Below, piece by piece: positions 25,958 to 37,900 of a stretch of DNA of 64,000 nt. Below the pieces are notes generated by a model that did not search any database, was not told the origin of the DNA, and worked only from the letters and a program-made list of their open reading frames with translations. This stretch comes from Lysobacter sp. HDW10 (GTDB lineage: Bacteria > Pseudomonadota > Gammaproteobacteria > Xanthomonadales > Xanthomonadaceae). The stretch spans positions 467,001-531,000 of the forward strand of contig NZ_CP049864.1 of assembly GCF_011300685.1 (NCBI RefSeq), in the 5' to 3' direction. Position 1 is the first letter of the stretch. Every line of letters starts with the position of its first letter. A program made the position numbers and the translations under genes.

Positions 25958-28900
25958 TTAGATCACGCGGAAATCATTGGCATCGAGCCCTGTGGCAGGT
26001 GTTGTGCCCGAACTGTAGACCGTAGCGATCAGAACGGCCGCACCTGTGCCGCTGCCATCTGCGTCGTACCACAGTTGACCGTTGTTTTTATCGTAAATCA
26101 CATGGGCATCTGCCGTAGAGGCCACGTTGCCACTGGCATTCGATTGGAACATCGTCGCTGGAAGGGCACCATCGAAGCCCAGCGCAATGAACAAGGCGTT
26201 GTCCAATTCGATTTTGTCAGTGCCATGTGCGAAGTCGTTGATCGTATCCGCATTTGAGGCACCTGCATGGGAGAAGCGGAAAATATCTGCGCCGTTGCCA
26301 CCCGTCAAGATGTCGTTGCCTGCTCCACCGATTAGAATGTCATTGCCGCCACCACCATTAAGTGTGTCGTTGCCGTCGTTGCCCCACAGCACATCCGCAT
26401 TGTTAAAACCGGTCAAAGTGTTATTGCCGCTGTCTCCACGACGGTAGCTCCCCGATACGTCGCTTCCCTCTACGATATCCATGATCACAAGCGTTGACGG
26501 TTCAACATGAATGTTGAGCGTTTGTACAGCACTCGTTGCAAACGATGCGTTGCTAGCTTCAGTCGCGTTGGCCGTCACATTGACCGACATATCACCGGTG
26601 TAACTTCCGTCCAATCGCAAATGCGCAGTTGCCAACTCCGCCGCACTGATAGTGATGCTTCCGGAAATCGGAGAATAGGTCGTCGCACCCACGATGATCT
26701 GTGCTGTTGGTGAAAGTGCACTGAATGTATAGCTCAGGCTTTCGGAGCCGTCGGTATCCGTCAAGCTGCCACTGATGTAGTTGGCCAAGATAATGTCCGT
26801 CTTGGTACCACCCACTGCGTTTCCTGCAACGACACCTTGGTAAGCAAACAAATTGAGGTCGTCAATCATCATGCCGCGGCCTGCGGAGATCGTCGCATCG
26901 GGGGTCGCTTCAAGTCTAAGGGTGTGCTGTGCCCCGTCACCGACGAATGCGATGTTGAGGTTTTTCCAGTCCAGCGCAGCATTGGTGCTGGTGCCGTCAT
27001 AGGTTGCCAGGACGACATTGTCCAAATAGATCGTCATCTTCACATTTGCTGCACTGAAGCCCATTCGTCCCGCGGCATCGAGGCTGAGTTCGTAGACAGT
27101 GCCAGACTGTGTGCTGATCGTGCGTTGGATGCCCTTCGTTTCCCAGAAATTTGTTGATTTGTTCAGTTCAAGGAATGAGTTTCCGTTGCCTTGTGCTGCA
27201 TAGCCGTTGGAGTTCCCGTTGTTTCCAGTTGTGATTGAGTCACCATCGGACCAAACTTCAAACGTTTGGTAGCTCGCTCCTGCCGTACCTGCAATGAGTG
27301 TCCAACCTTCCAGCGTTGCTATCGGGTTCGGCGACTCTGAGCTATTGTCACTATTGTTTGAAGACTCCCAGCTGTTGCTGAAGATCAATGAGCGGCTTGC
27401 ATTCACCACTTGCAAGGTGGGCACGTCAGCGACAGCCGTGACGTTGATTGTGCGCGCGTCGGTGTCCGTCAATGTGCCACCGCTACCCGTGTTGCCGTTG
27501 TCACTACTCAGCATTGTGAGCGTCACGGATCCACTCGCATTTGCGACCGGCGTGAACGTCGGCTGGCTTGCAGTGTTGCCCAAATAGGTGTTGATTGATG
27601 CCATGGTGCCTGACAGCACTACCGCACTCGTCCCTGAACCGCTGATTGTCACACCGCCGCTAGCAGATGCAGTAAGCGTACCGCTGGACACGGACAACGT
27701 GACGGTCATGGTGCCGCTCGCTGCATCCACATCGCTGATCGACAAGCCGGACAGTTTGACGGCCGTGTCTTCGTTCGTGGTGTAAGACGCGGGAAGTGTG
27801 TTAACCGGTGCGTCGTTCGCCGCCGTGACATTGATTTGGATCGTGTCCGAATCTGTCAACGCACCGCCCGAGCCTGTGTTGCCCTGGTCATTCGTCAACA
27901 TCGTCAATGCGACTGCGCCGTTCGCATTCGCCACCGGAGTGAAGGTCGGTTGGTTTGCGACGGTCGACAAATATGTGTTGATAGCCGTAACAGAACCCGT
28001 CAACGTGATCGACGATGTGCCCGAGTTACTTACAGTCACGCCGCCGCTGTTCGTTGCAGTGAGTGTGCCACTTGCCACCGACAAGGTGACCGTAACGTTT
28101 CCGGCGCCTGCATCCACATCGCTGATCGACAGGCCAGACAGTTTAACGGCCGTATCTTCGTTCGTGGTGTAAGACGCGGGCAGTGTATTAACCGGGGCGT
28201 CGTTCACCGCCGTGACATTGATTTGGATCGTGTCCGAATCTGTCAACGCGCCGCCCGAGCCTGTGTTGCCCTGGTCATTCGTCAACATCGTCAATGCGAC
28301 TGCGCCGTTCGCATTCGCCACCGGAGTGAAGGTCGGTTGGTTTGCGACGGTCGACAAATATGTGTTGATAGCCGTAACAGAACCCGTCAACGTGATCGAC
28401 GATGTGCCCGAGTTACTTACAGTCACGCCGCCGCTGTTCGTTGCAGTGAGTGTGCCACTTGCCACCGACAAGGTGACCGTAACGTTTCCGGCGCCTGCAT
28501 CCACATCGCTGATCGACAGGCCAGACAGTTTAACGGCCGTATCTTCGTTCGTGGTGTAAGACGCGGGCAGTGTGTTAACCGGGGCGTCGTTCACCGCGTT
28601 GACTGTGACATTTACCGTGGCCGTGGCTGTTCCACCGTGACCATCGTCTACCGTATAGGTGAAGGACGCCGGCCCGTTGTAGTTCAACGCTGGTATGAAC
28701 GTGACATTCCCGCCGACCAAACTGACAGTTCCGTTCACTGCACCTTGAACCGAGGTGATCGACAGTGCGTCGCCGTCCACATCAGTGTCATTGGCGAGCA
28801 AATTGGCAACGGGGATAACGATTGCCGTGTCTTCATTCGTTGCGACAGCATCAGCTTGAGCAACTGGCCCATCATTTGTACCGTTGATTGTGACGACAAT

Positions 28901-31900
28901 ATTTTGTGTCGCCGTGCCATCGAGACTGGTCACCGTCAGCGTATCAGTCACTTGTTGGCCACCCGCAAGCGCTTGCACATTCGCAGCGCCATTGTTCAAG
29001 GTGTAACCCCACACACCGGTCGTTGCATTGAACGTGTAAGTGCCGTAGGTGCCAGCCAGGCTCGACGGTGTTTGGAACACAGTTTGACCTGCGTCCACAT
29101 CCGCAACTGCCAACGTACCGCTGGCGGTTTGCGTGCCGTCTTCAGCCACGTTGCCGGTTGCCGTGCCACTGATCGTGGCGTTGTCGTTGCTACCGGTAAT
29201 GGTCACCGTCACCACGCGTGCTGTGCCATCGATGCTCGTCACGGTGAACGTGTCGGTCATCGTTGCGCCTGCGTTCAAGGCTTGAACCGCTGCGTTGTTG
29301 TTGTTCAACACATATGTCCACACGCCACCCGAGGTCATGGTGTAAGTGCCATAACCATTGGTGCTGTTAGTGGCAGTACCCACGGCCGTGAAGGTCGCCG
29401 GGTTGTCGACGTCGGTGCTGGTCAGGGTGCCCGTTGCAGTCGGCGTGCCTGCGGTGCCGTTAGCAACACCACCGGCCTCTGTGACATTGCCCGTGGTCGT
29501 GCCAGCAATCACTGCCGCATCGTTCGAACCATTGATCGTCACCGTTACCACTTGTGAGGTGCCATCGATGCTCGTGACCGTGATTGTGTCGGACAACGTG
29601 CCGCCAACGTTCAAGGCTTGAACAGTTGCATTGTTGTTGTTCAACACATATGTCCACACACCACCGGCGGTCATGGTGTAAGTGCCATAACCATTGGTAC
29701 TGTTAGTGGCAGTACCCACGGCCGTGAAGGTCGCCGGGTTGTCGACGTCGGCGCTGGTCAAGGTGCCGGTTGCAGTCGGCGTTCCGGCAGTTCCGTTTGC
29801 CACACCACCTGCTTCAACCACCGAGCCAGACGTCGAGCCAGAGATGACAGCCGCATCGTTCGAACCATTGATCGTCACTGTCACTACTTGTGAGGTGCCA
29901 TCGATGCTCGTGACCGTGAACGTATCCGTCAACGTACCGCCAACGTTCAAGGCTTGAACCGCTGCGTTGTTGTTGTTCAATGCGTACGTCCACACACCAC
30001 CGGCGGTCATGGTGTAAGTGCCATAACCATTGGTGCTGTTCGTCGCTGTTGCGACTGCTGTGAACGTGTTCGCAGGATTGTCAACGTCGGTGCTGGTCAA
30101 GGTGCCCGTTGCAGTCGGTGTGCCGGCAGTTCCGTTTGCCACACCACCCGCTTCGATTACCGAGCCGGTCGTCGCACCGGAGATGACAGCGGCATCGTTC
30201 TGACCCGTGATCGTCACAACAATGTTGCGCGTCGCCGTGCCATCGAGACTGGTCACCGTCAGCGTATCAGTCACTTGTTGGCCACCCGCAAGCGCTTGCA
30301 CATTCGCAGCGCCATTGTTCAAGGTGTAACCCCACACACCGGTCGTTGCATTGAACGTGTAGGTGCCGTAGGTGCCAGCCAGGCTCGACGGTGTTTGGAA
30401 CACAGTTTGACCTGCGTCCACATCCGCAACTGCCAACGTACCGCTGGCGGTTTGCGTGCCGTCTTCAGCCACGTTGCCGGTTGCCGTGCCACTGATCGTG
30501 GCGTTGTCGTTGCTACCGGTAATGGTCACCGTCACCACGCGTGCTGTGCCATCGATGCTCGTCACGGTGAACGTGTCGGTCATCGTTGCGCCTGCGTTCA
30601 AGGCTTGAACCGCTGCGTTGTTGTTGTTCAACACATATGTCCACACGCCACCCGAGGTCATGGTGTAAGTGCCATAACCATTGGTGCTGTTAGTGGCAGT
30701 ACCCACGGCCGTGAAGGTCGCCGGGTTGTCGACGTCGGTGCTGGTCAGGGTGCCCGTTGCAGTCGGCGTGCCTGCGGTGCCGTTAGCAACACCACCGGCC
30801 TCTGTGACATTGCCCGTGGTCGTGCCAGCAATCACTGCCGCATCGTTCGAACCATTGATCGTCACCGTTACCACTTGTGAGGTGCCATCGATGCTCGTGA
30901 CCGTGATTGTGTCGGACAACGTGCCGCCAACGTTCAAGGCTTGAACAGTTGCATTGTTGTTGTTCAACACATATGTCCACACACCACCGGCGGTCATGGT
31001 GTAAGTGCCATAACCATTGGTACTGTTAGTGGCAGTACCCACGGCCGTGAAGGTCGCCGGGTTGTCGACGTCGGCGCTGGTCAAGGTGCCGGTTGCAGTC
31101 GGCGTTCCGGCAGTTCCGTTTGCCACACCACCTGCTTCAACCACCGAGCCAGACGTCGAGCCAGAGATGACAGCCGCATCGTTCGAACCATTGATCGTCA
31201 CTGTCACTACTTGTGAGGTGCCATCGATGCTCGTGACCGTGAACGTATCCGTCAACGTACCGCCAACGTTCAAGGCTTGAACCGCTGCGTTGTTGTTGTT
31301 CAATGCGTACGTCCACACACCACCGGCGGTCATGGTGTAAGTGCCATAACCATTGGTACTGTTAGTGGCAGTACCCACGGCCGTGAAGGTCGCCGGGTTG
31401 TCGACGTCGGCGCTGGTCAAGGTGCCGGTTGCAGTCGGCGTTCCGGCAGTTCCGTTTGCCACACCACCTGCTTCAACCACCGAGCCAGACGTCGAACCAG
31501 AGATGACAGCGGCATCATTTCTGCCGTTAATCGTCACGGTCACAACTTGTGAGGTGCCGTCGATGCTCGTGACTGTAAACGTGTCGGTCAACGTACCGCC
31601 AACGTTCAAGGCTTGAACCGCTGCGTTGTTGTTGTTCAATGCGTACGTCCACACACCACCGGCGGTCATGGTGTAAGTGCCATAACCATTGGTGCTGTTC
31701 GTCGCTGTTGCGACTGCTGTGAAGGTGTTCGCAGGATTGTCAACGTCGGTGCTGGTCAAGGTGCCCGTTGCAGTCGGTGTGCCGGCAGTTCCGTTTGCCA
31801 CACCACCCGCTTCGATTACCGAGCCAGACGTCACACCGGAGATGACAGCTGGGTCGTTAACTGCGGTGACATTGATATTGACAGTTGCTGTCGATGTGCC

Positions 31901-34900
31901 GCCGTTGCCATCGCTAATCGTGTAGGTAAATGACGCCGGACCGTTATAGTCAGCGTCCGGCACGAAGGTGACATTGCCACCAACCAGGCTCACGGTGCCA
32001 TGTTGTGCGCCCTGTACTGACGTGACCGTCAATGTGTTGCCATCTGGATCTGTGTCGTTTGCAAGCAGTGTGCTTACCGGAATCACAAGATTTGTGTCTT
32101 CGGCTGTGGTGGCCAAATCTGCGTTAGCGACAGGCATTTCATTGACATTGGTCACGGTGACCGCGATGTCTTGCACATCCGTCAACGAACCATCACTCAC
32201 AGTGACTTGTACGTCATAGACGTTGTTGCCACCGGCATCAGTCGGTGACTCGAAGTTCGGCGTGCTGATGAAGGTCAACACACCAGTTGTTGCATTGATC
32301 GTGAACAACGATGCGTCGGCACCGCCACTGATCGTGTAAGTGGCAGACGGACCATCGACGTCGGTCGAGGTCACAGTGGTCACTGCCGTTTGGTTCTCAG
32401 CAACACTGACCGTCGCAGTTGCACCGCCACCATTGCTGGTGATCACCGGGGCTTCGTTGACATTGGTGACTGCCAACGCAATCGTGGTCGCAGTAGACCA
32501 GTTGCCTGCAGCATCGCCAGCTTGAACATTCAAGTTGAAGCTGTTGCTGCCGGTTTCGTAATCGTTGGTCGCAGCACCTGCTGCGGCACCCGCAGCCGTC
32601 AGGGTAATGACACCCGCGTTGCTGATCGCGAAGAAGCCATCACTCGAGACTTGCGTGCCATTGTTAAAACGCCATTGGGTGACACCCACTGCATCGGTGG
32701 CCGTTGCAGTGCCCACTTGTGCGCCGACTGCCTGGTTCTCGGCATAGCTGTAGCTTTGACCACCGGTAACCACCGGCGGCGTGGTATCTGCACCCGTGCC
32801 AATCGCAACGCTACCGTTGGTGCTCAAAGCACCATCGCTGACCGTCACTTGCACGTTCGGCAAAGTACCACCGCCGTTCACGAAGGTTGCACCTGCTGTG
32901 GTCAAGGTCACCACACCGCTGGTCGGGTCGATCGCGTAGTAGTTGCCTGGGTTCGTGGTCAGACTGTAGGTCAACGTCGTACCAGCATCCGGATCGGTGC
33001 CATTGGCATCGGTCACTGTCATGCCCGGCGTTGCGGTGCCGACTTCAATGCTCGGCACGGTGCCGCTGAAGGTCAGCGACGGGGCTTCGTTGACGTTGGT
33101 CACGGTGACCGCGATGTCTTGCACATCCGTCAACGAACCATCGCTGACGGTGACTTGTACGTCATAGACGTTGTTAGCACCGGCATCGGTCGGTGACTCG
33201 AAGTTCGGTGCGCTGATGAAGGTGAGCACGCCCGTGGTCGGGTCGATCGAGAACAACGATGCGTCGGCACCGCCACTGATCGTGTAAGTCGCAGAAGGAC
33301 CATCGACGTCGGTCGAGGTCACGGTGGTCACTGAAGTTTGGTTCTCAGCCACGCTGACAGTGGCGGTTGCAACACCACCATTGCTGGTAATGACCGGGGC
33401 TTCGTTGACATTGGTCACGCTGACAGCAATGTCTTGCACGTCTGTCAGCGAGCCATCGCTGACAGTGACTTGGACGTCATAGACGTTGTTGCCACCAGCA
33501 TCAGTCGGTGACTCGAAGTTCGGTGCACTGATAAAGGTGAGTACACCCGTGGTCGGGTCGATCGTGAACAACGATGCATCGGCACCGCCACTGATGGTGT
33601 AAGTCGCAGAAGGACCATCAACGTCAGTCGAGGTCACGGTCGTCACAGCCGTTTGGTTCTCAGCAACACTGACCGTCGCAGTTGCACCGCCACCATTGCT
33701 GGTGATCACCGGGGCTTCGTTGACGTTGGTGACCGTGACTGCAATGTCTTGCACGTCTGTCAACGAACCATCGCTGACAGTCACTTGTACGTCATAGACG
33801 TTGTTGCCACCGGCATCGGTCGGTGACTCAAAGTTCGGTGCACTGATGAAGGTGAGCACGCCCGTGGTCGGGTCGATCGTGAACAACGATGCGTCGGCAC
33901 CGCCACTGATCGTGTAAGTGGCAGACGGACCATCGACGTCGGTCGAGGTCACAGTGGTCACTGAAGTTTGGTTCTCAGCAACACTAACAGTGGCGGTTGC
34001 ACCGCCACCATTGCTGGTGATCACCGGGGCTTCGTTGACATTGGTGACTGCCAACGCAATCGTGGTCGCAGTAGACCAGTTGCCTGCAGCATCGCCAGCT
34101 TGAACATTCAAGTTGAAGTTGTTGCTACCGGTTTCGTAATCGTTGGTCGCAGCACCTGCTGCGGCACCCGCAGCCGTCAGGGTAATGACACCCGCGTTGT
34201 TGATCGCGAAGAAGCCATCACTCGAGACTTGCGTGCCATTGTTAAAACGCCATTGGGTGACACCCACTGCATCGGTGGCCGTTGCAGTGCCCACTTGTGC
34301 GCCGACTGCCTGGTTCTCGGCATAGCTGTAGCTTTGACCACCGGTAACCACCGGCGGCGTGGTATCTGCACCCGTGCCAATCGCAACGCTACCGTTGGTG
34401 CTCAAGGCACCATCGCTCACCGTCACTTGCACGTTCGGCAAAGTACCACCGCCGTTCACGAAGGTTGCACCTGCTGTGGTCAAGGTCACCACACCGCTGG
34501 TCGGGTCGATCGCGTAGTAGTTGCCTGGGTTCGTGGTCAGACTGTAGGTCAACGTCGTACCAGCATCCGGATCGGTGCCATTGGCATCGGTCACTGTCAT
34601 GCCCGGCGTTGCGGTGCCGACTTCAATGCTCGGCACGGTGCCGCTGAAGGTCAGCGACGGGGCTTCGTTGACGTTGGTCACGGTGACCGCGATGTCTTGC
34701 ACATCCGTCAACGAACCATCGCTGACGGTGACTTGTACGTCATAGACGTTGTTAGCACCGGCATCGGTCGGTGACTCGAAGTTCGGTGCGCTGATGAAGG
34801 TGAGTACACCCGTGGTCGGGTCGATCGTGAACAACGATGCGTCGGCACCGCCGCTGATCGCGTAGGTTGCAGACGGACCATCGACGTCGGTCGAGGTCAC

Positions 34901-37900
34901 AGTGGTCACGGCCGTTTGGTTCTCAGCAACACTGACCGTCGCAGTTGCACCGCCACCATTGCTGGTGATGACCGGGGCTTCGTTGACGTTGGTGACTACC
35001 AACGCAACGTTCGTCGTAGCCGACCAGTTGCCTGCAGCATCACCCGCTTGCACGCCGAGCGTGAAGTTGTTGCTGCCGGTTTCGTAATCGTTGGTCGCAG
35101 CACCTGCTGCGGCACCCGCAGCCGTCAGGGTAATGACACCCGCGTTGCTGATCGCGAAGAAGCCATCACTCGAGACTTGCGTGCCGTTGTCGAAGCGCCA
35201 TTGGGTGACACCCACTGCGTCATTGGCAGTCGCTGTGCCCACTTGTGCGCCGACTGCCTGGTTCTCGGCATAGCTATAACTTTGACCACCGGTAACCACC
35301 GGCGGCGTGGTATCTGCACCGGTGCCAATCGCAACGCTACCGTTGGTGCTCAAGGCACCATCGCTGACCGTCACTTGCACGTTCGGCAAAGTACCACCGC
35401 TGTTCACGAAGGTCGCACCTGCCGTGGTCAAGGTCACCACACCGCTGGTCGGGTCAATCGCGTAGTAGCCGTTCGGGTTGCTGGTCAAACTGTAGGTCAA
35501 GGTCGTACCAGCATCCGGATCGGTGCCATTGGCATCGGTCACTGTCATACCCGGCGTTGCGGTGCCAACCTCAATGCTCGGCACAGTGCCGCTGAAGGTC
35601 AGCGACGGCGCTTCGTTGACGTTGGTGACCGTGACTGCGATGTCTTGCACGTCTGTCAGTGAACCGTCGCTGACAGTGACTTGTACGTCATAGACGTTGT
35701 TGCCACCGGCATCGGTCGGTGACTCGAAGTTCGGTGCGCTGATGAAGGTGAGCACGCCCGTGGTCGGGTCGATCGAGAACAACGATGCGTCGGCACCGCC
35801 ACTGATCGTGTAAGTCGCAGAAGGACCATCGACGTCGGTCGAGGTCACGGTGGTCACTGAAGTTTGGTTCTCAGCCACGCTGACAGTGGCGGTTGCAACA
35901 CCACCATTGCTGGTAATGACCGGGGCTTCGTTGACATTGGTCACGCTGACAGCAATGTCTTGCACGTCTGTCAGCGAGCCATCGCTGACAGTGACTTGGA
36001 CGTCATAGACGTTGTTGCCACCAGCATCAGTCGGTGACTCGAAGTTCGGTGCACTGATAAAGGTGAGTACACCCGTGGTCGGGTCGATCGTGAACAACGA
36101 TGCATCGGCACCGCCACTGATCGTGTAGGTTGCAGACGGACCATCAACGTCAGTCGAGGTCACGGTCGTCACAGCCGTTTGGTTCTCAGCAACACTGACC
36201 GTCGCAGTTGCACCGCCACCATTGCTGGTGATCACCGGGGCTTCGTTGACGTTAGTAACCGTGACTGCAATGTCTTGTACATCACTCAGCGAACCGTCGC
36301 TGACGGTGACTTGTACGTCATAGACGTTGTTACCGCCGGCATCTGTCGGTGATTCGAAGTTCGGTGCGCTGATGAAGGTGAGTACACCCGTGGTCGGGTC
36401 GATCGAGAACAACGATGCGTCGGCACCGCCACTGATCGTGTAAGCCGCAGAAGGACCATCAACGTCGGTCGAGGTCACAGTGGTCACTGAAGTTTGGTTC
36501 TCAGCAACACTGACCGTCGCGGTTGCACCGCCACCATTGCTGGTGATGACCGGGGCTTCGTTGACGTTAGTCACGCTGACTGCGATGTCTTGCACATCAC
36601 TCAGCGAACCATCGCTCACAGTGACTTGTACGTCATAGATGTTGTTAGCACCGGCATCGGTCGGTGATTCAAAGTTCGGTGCGCTGATGAAGGTGAGCAC
36701 GCCCGTGGTCGGGTCGATCGAGAACAACGATGCGTCGGCACCGCCGCTGATCGTGTAAGTCGCAGACGGACCATCGACGTCGGTCGAGGTCACGGTCGTC
36801 ACTGAAGTTTGGTTCTCAGCAACACTGACGGCGGCGGTTGCGCCGCCACCATTGCTGGTGATCACCGGGGCTTCGTTGACGTTGGTGACCGTGACCGCGA
36901 TGTCTTGCACGTCTGTCAGCGAACCATCGCTGACAGTGACTTGTACGTCATAGACGTTGTTAGCACCGGCATCTGCCGGTGACTCGAAGTTCGGGGCACT
37001 GATGAAGGTCAACACACCGGTTGTTGCATTGATCGTGAACAACGATGCGTCTGCACCGCCACTAATCGTGTAAGTCGCAGACGGACCATCGACGTCGGTT
37101 GAGGTCACGGTCGTCACGGCCGTTTGGTTCTCAGCAACACTGACAGTGGCGGTTGCACCGCCACCATTGCTGGTGATCACCGGGGCTTCGTTGACGTTGG
37201 TGACCGTGACTGCAATGTCTTGCACATCCGTCAACGAACCATCACTCACCGTGACTTGTACGTCATAGACGTTGTTAGCACCGGCATCTGCCGGTGACTC
37301 GAAGTTCGGGGCACTGATGAAGGTGAGCACGCCCGTGGTCGGGTCGATCGTGAACAACGATGCGTCTACACCGCCACTGATCGTGTAAGTCGCAGAAGGA
37401 CCATCAACGTCAGTCGAGGTCACGATCGTCACAGCCGTTTGGTTCTCAGCAACACTGACCGTCGCAGTTGCACCGCCACCATTGCTCGTGATAACCGGGG
37501 CTTCGTTGACGTTGGTGACCGTGACTGCAATGTCTTGCACATCCGTCAACGAACCATCGCTGACGGTGACTTGTACGTCATAGACGTTGTTAGCACCGGC
37601 ATCGGTCGGCACTTCGAAGTTCGGTGCACTGATGAAGGTGAGTACACCCGTGGTCGGGTCGATCGTGAACAACGATGCGTCTACACCGCCACTGATCGTG
37701 TACGTTGCAGACGGACCATCGACGTCGGTCGAGGTCACAGTGGTCACGGCCGTTTGGTTCTCAGCAACACTGACAGCGGCGGTTGCACCGCCACCATTGC
37801 TGGTGATCACCGGAGCTTCGTTGACGTTGGTGACCGTGACTGCAATGTCTTGCACATCACTCAGCGAACCATCGCTGACGGTGACTTGGACGTCATAGAC

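Noticed and set aside
27836-29557. Long plus-strand reading frame (573 codons) opposite the adhesin, and many others like it
   Set aside because: It is antisense to the repeat-rich adhesin, its product is Cys/Arg/His-rich with no fold, and the same frame recurs in each repeat copy.
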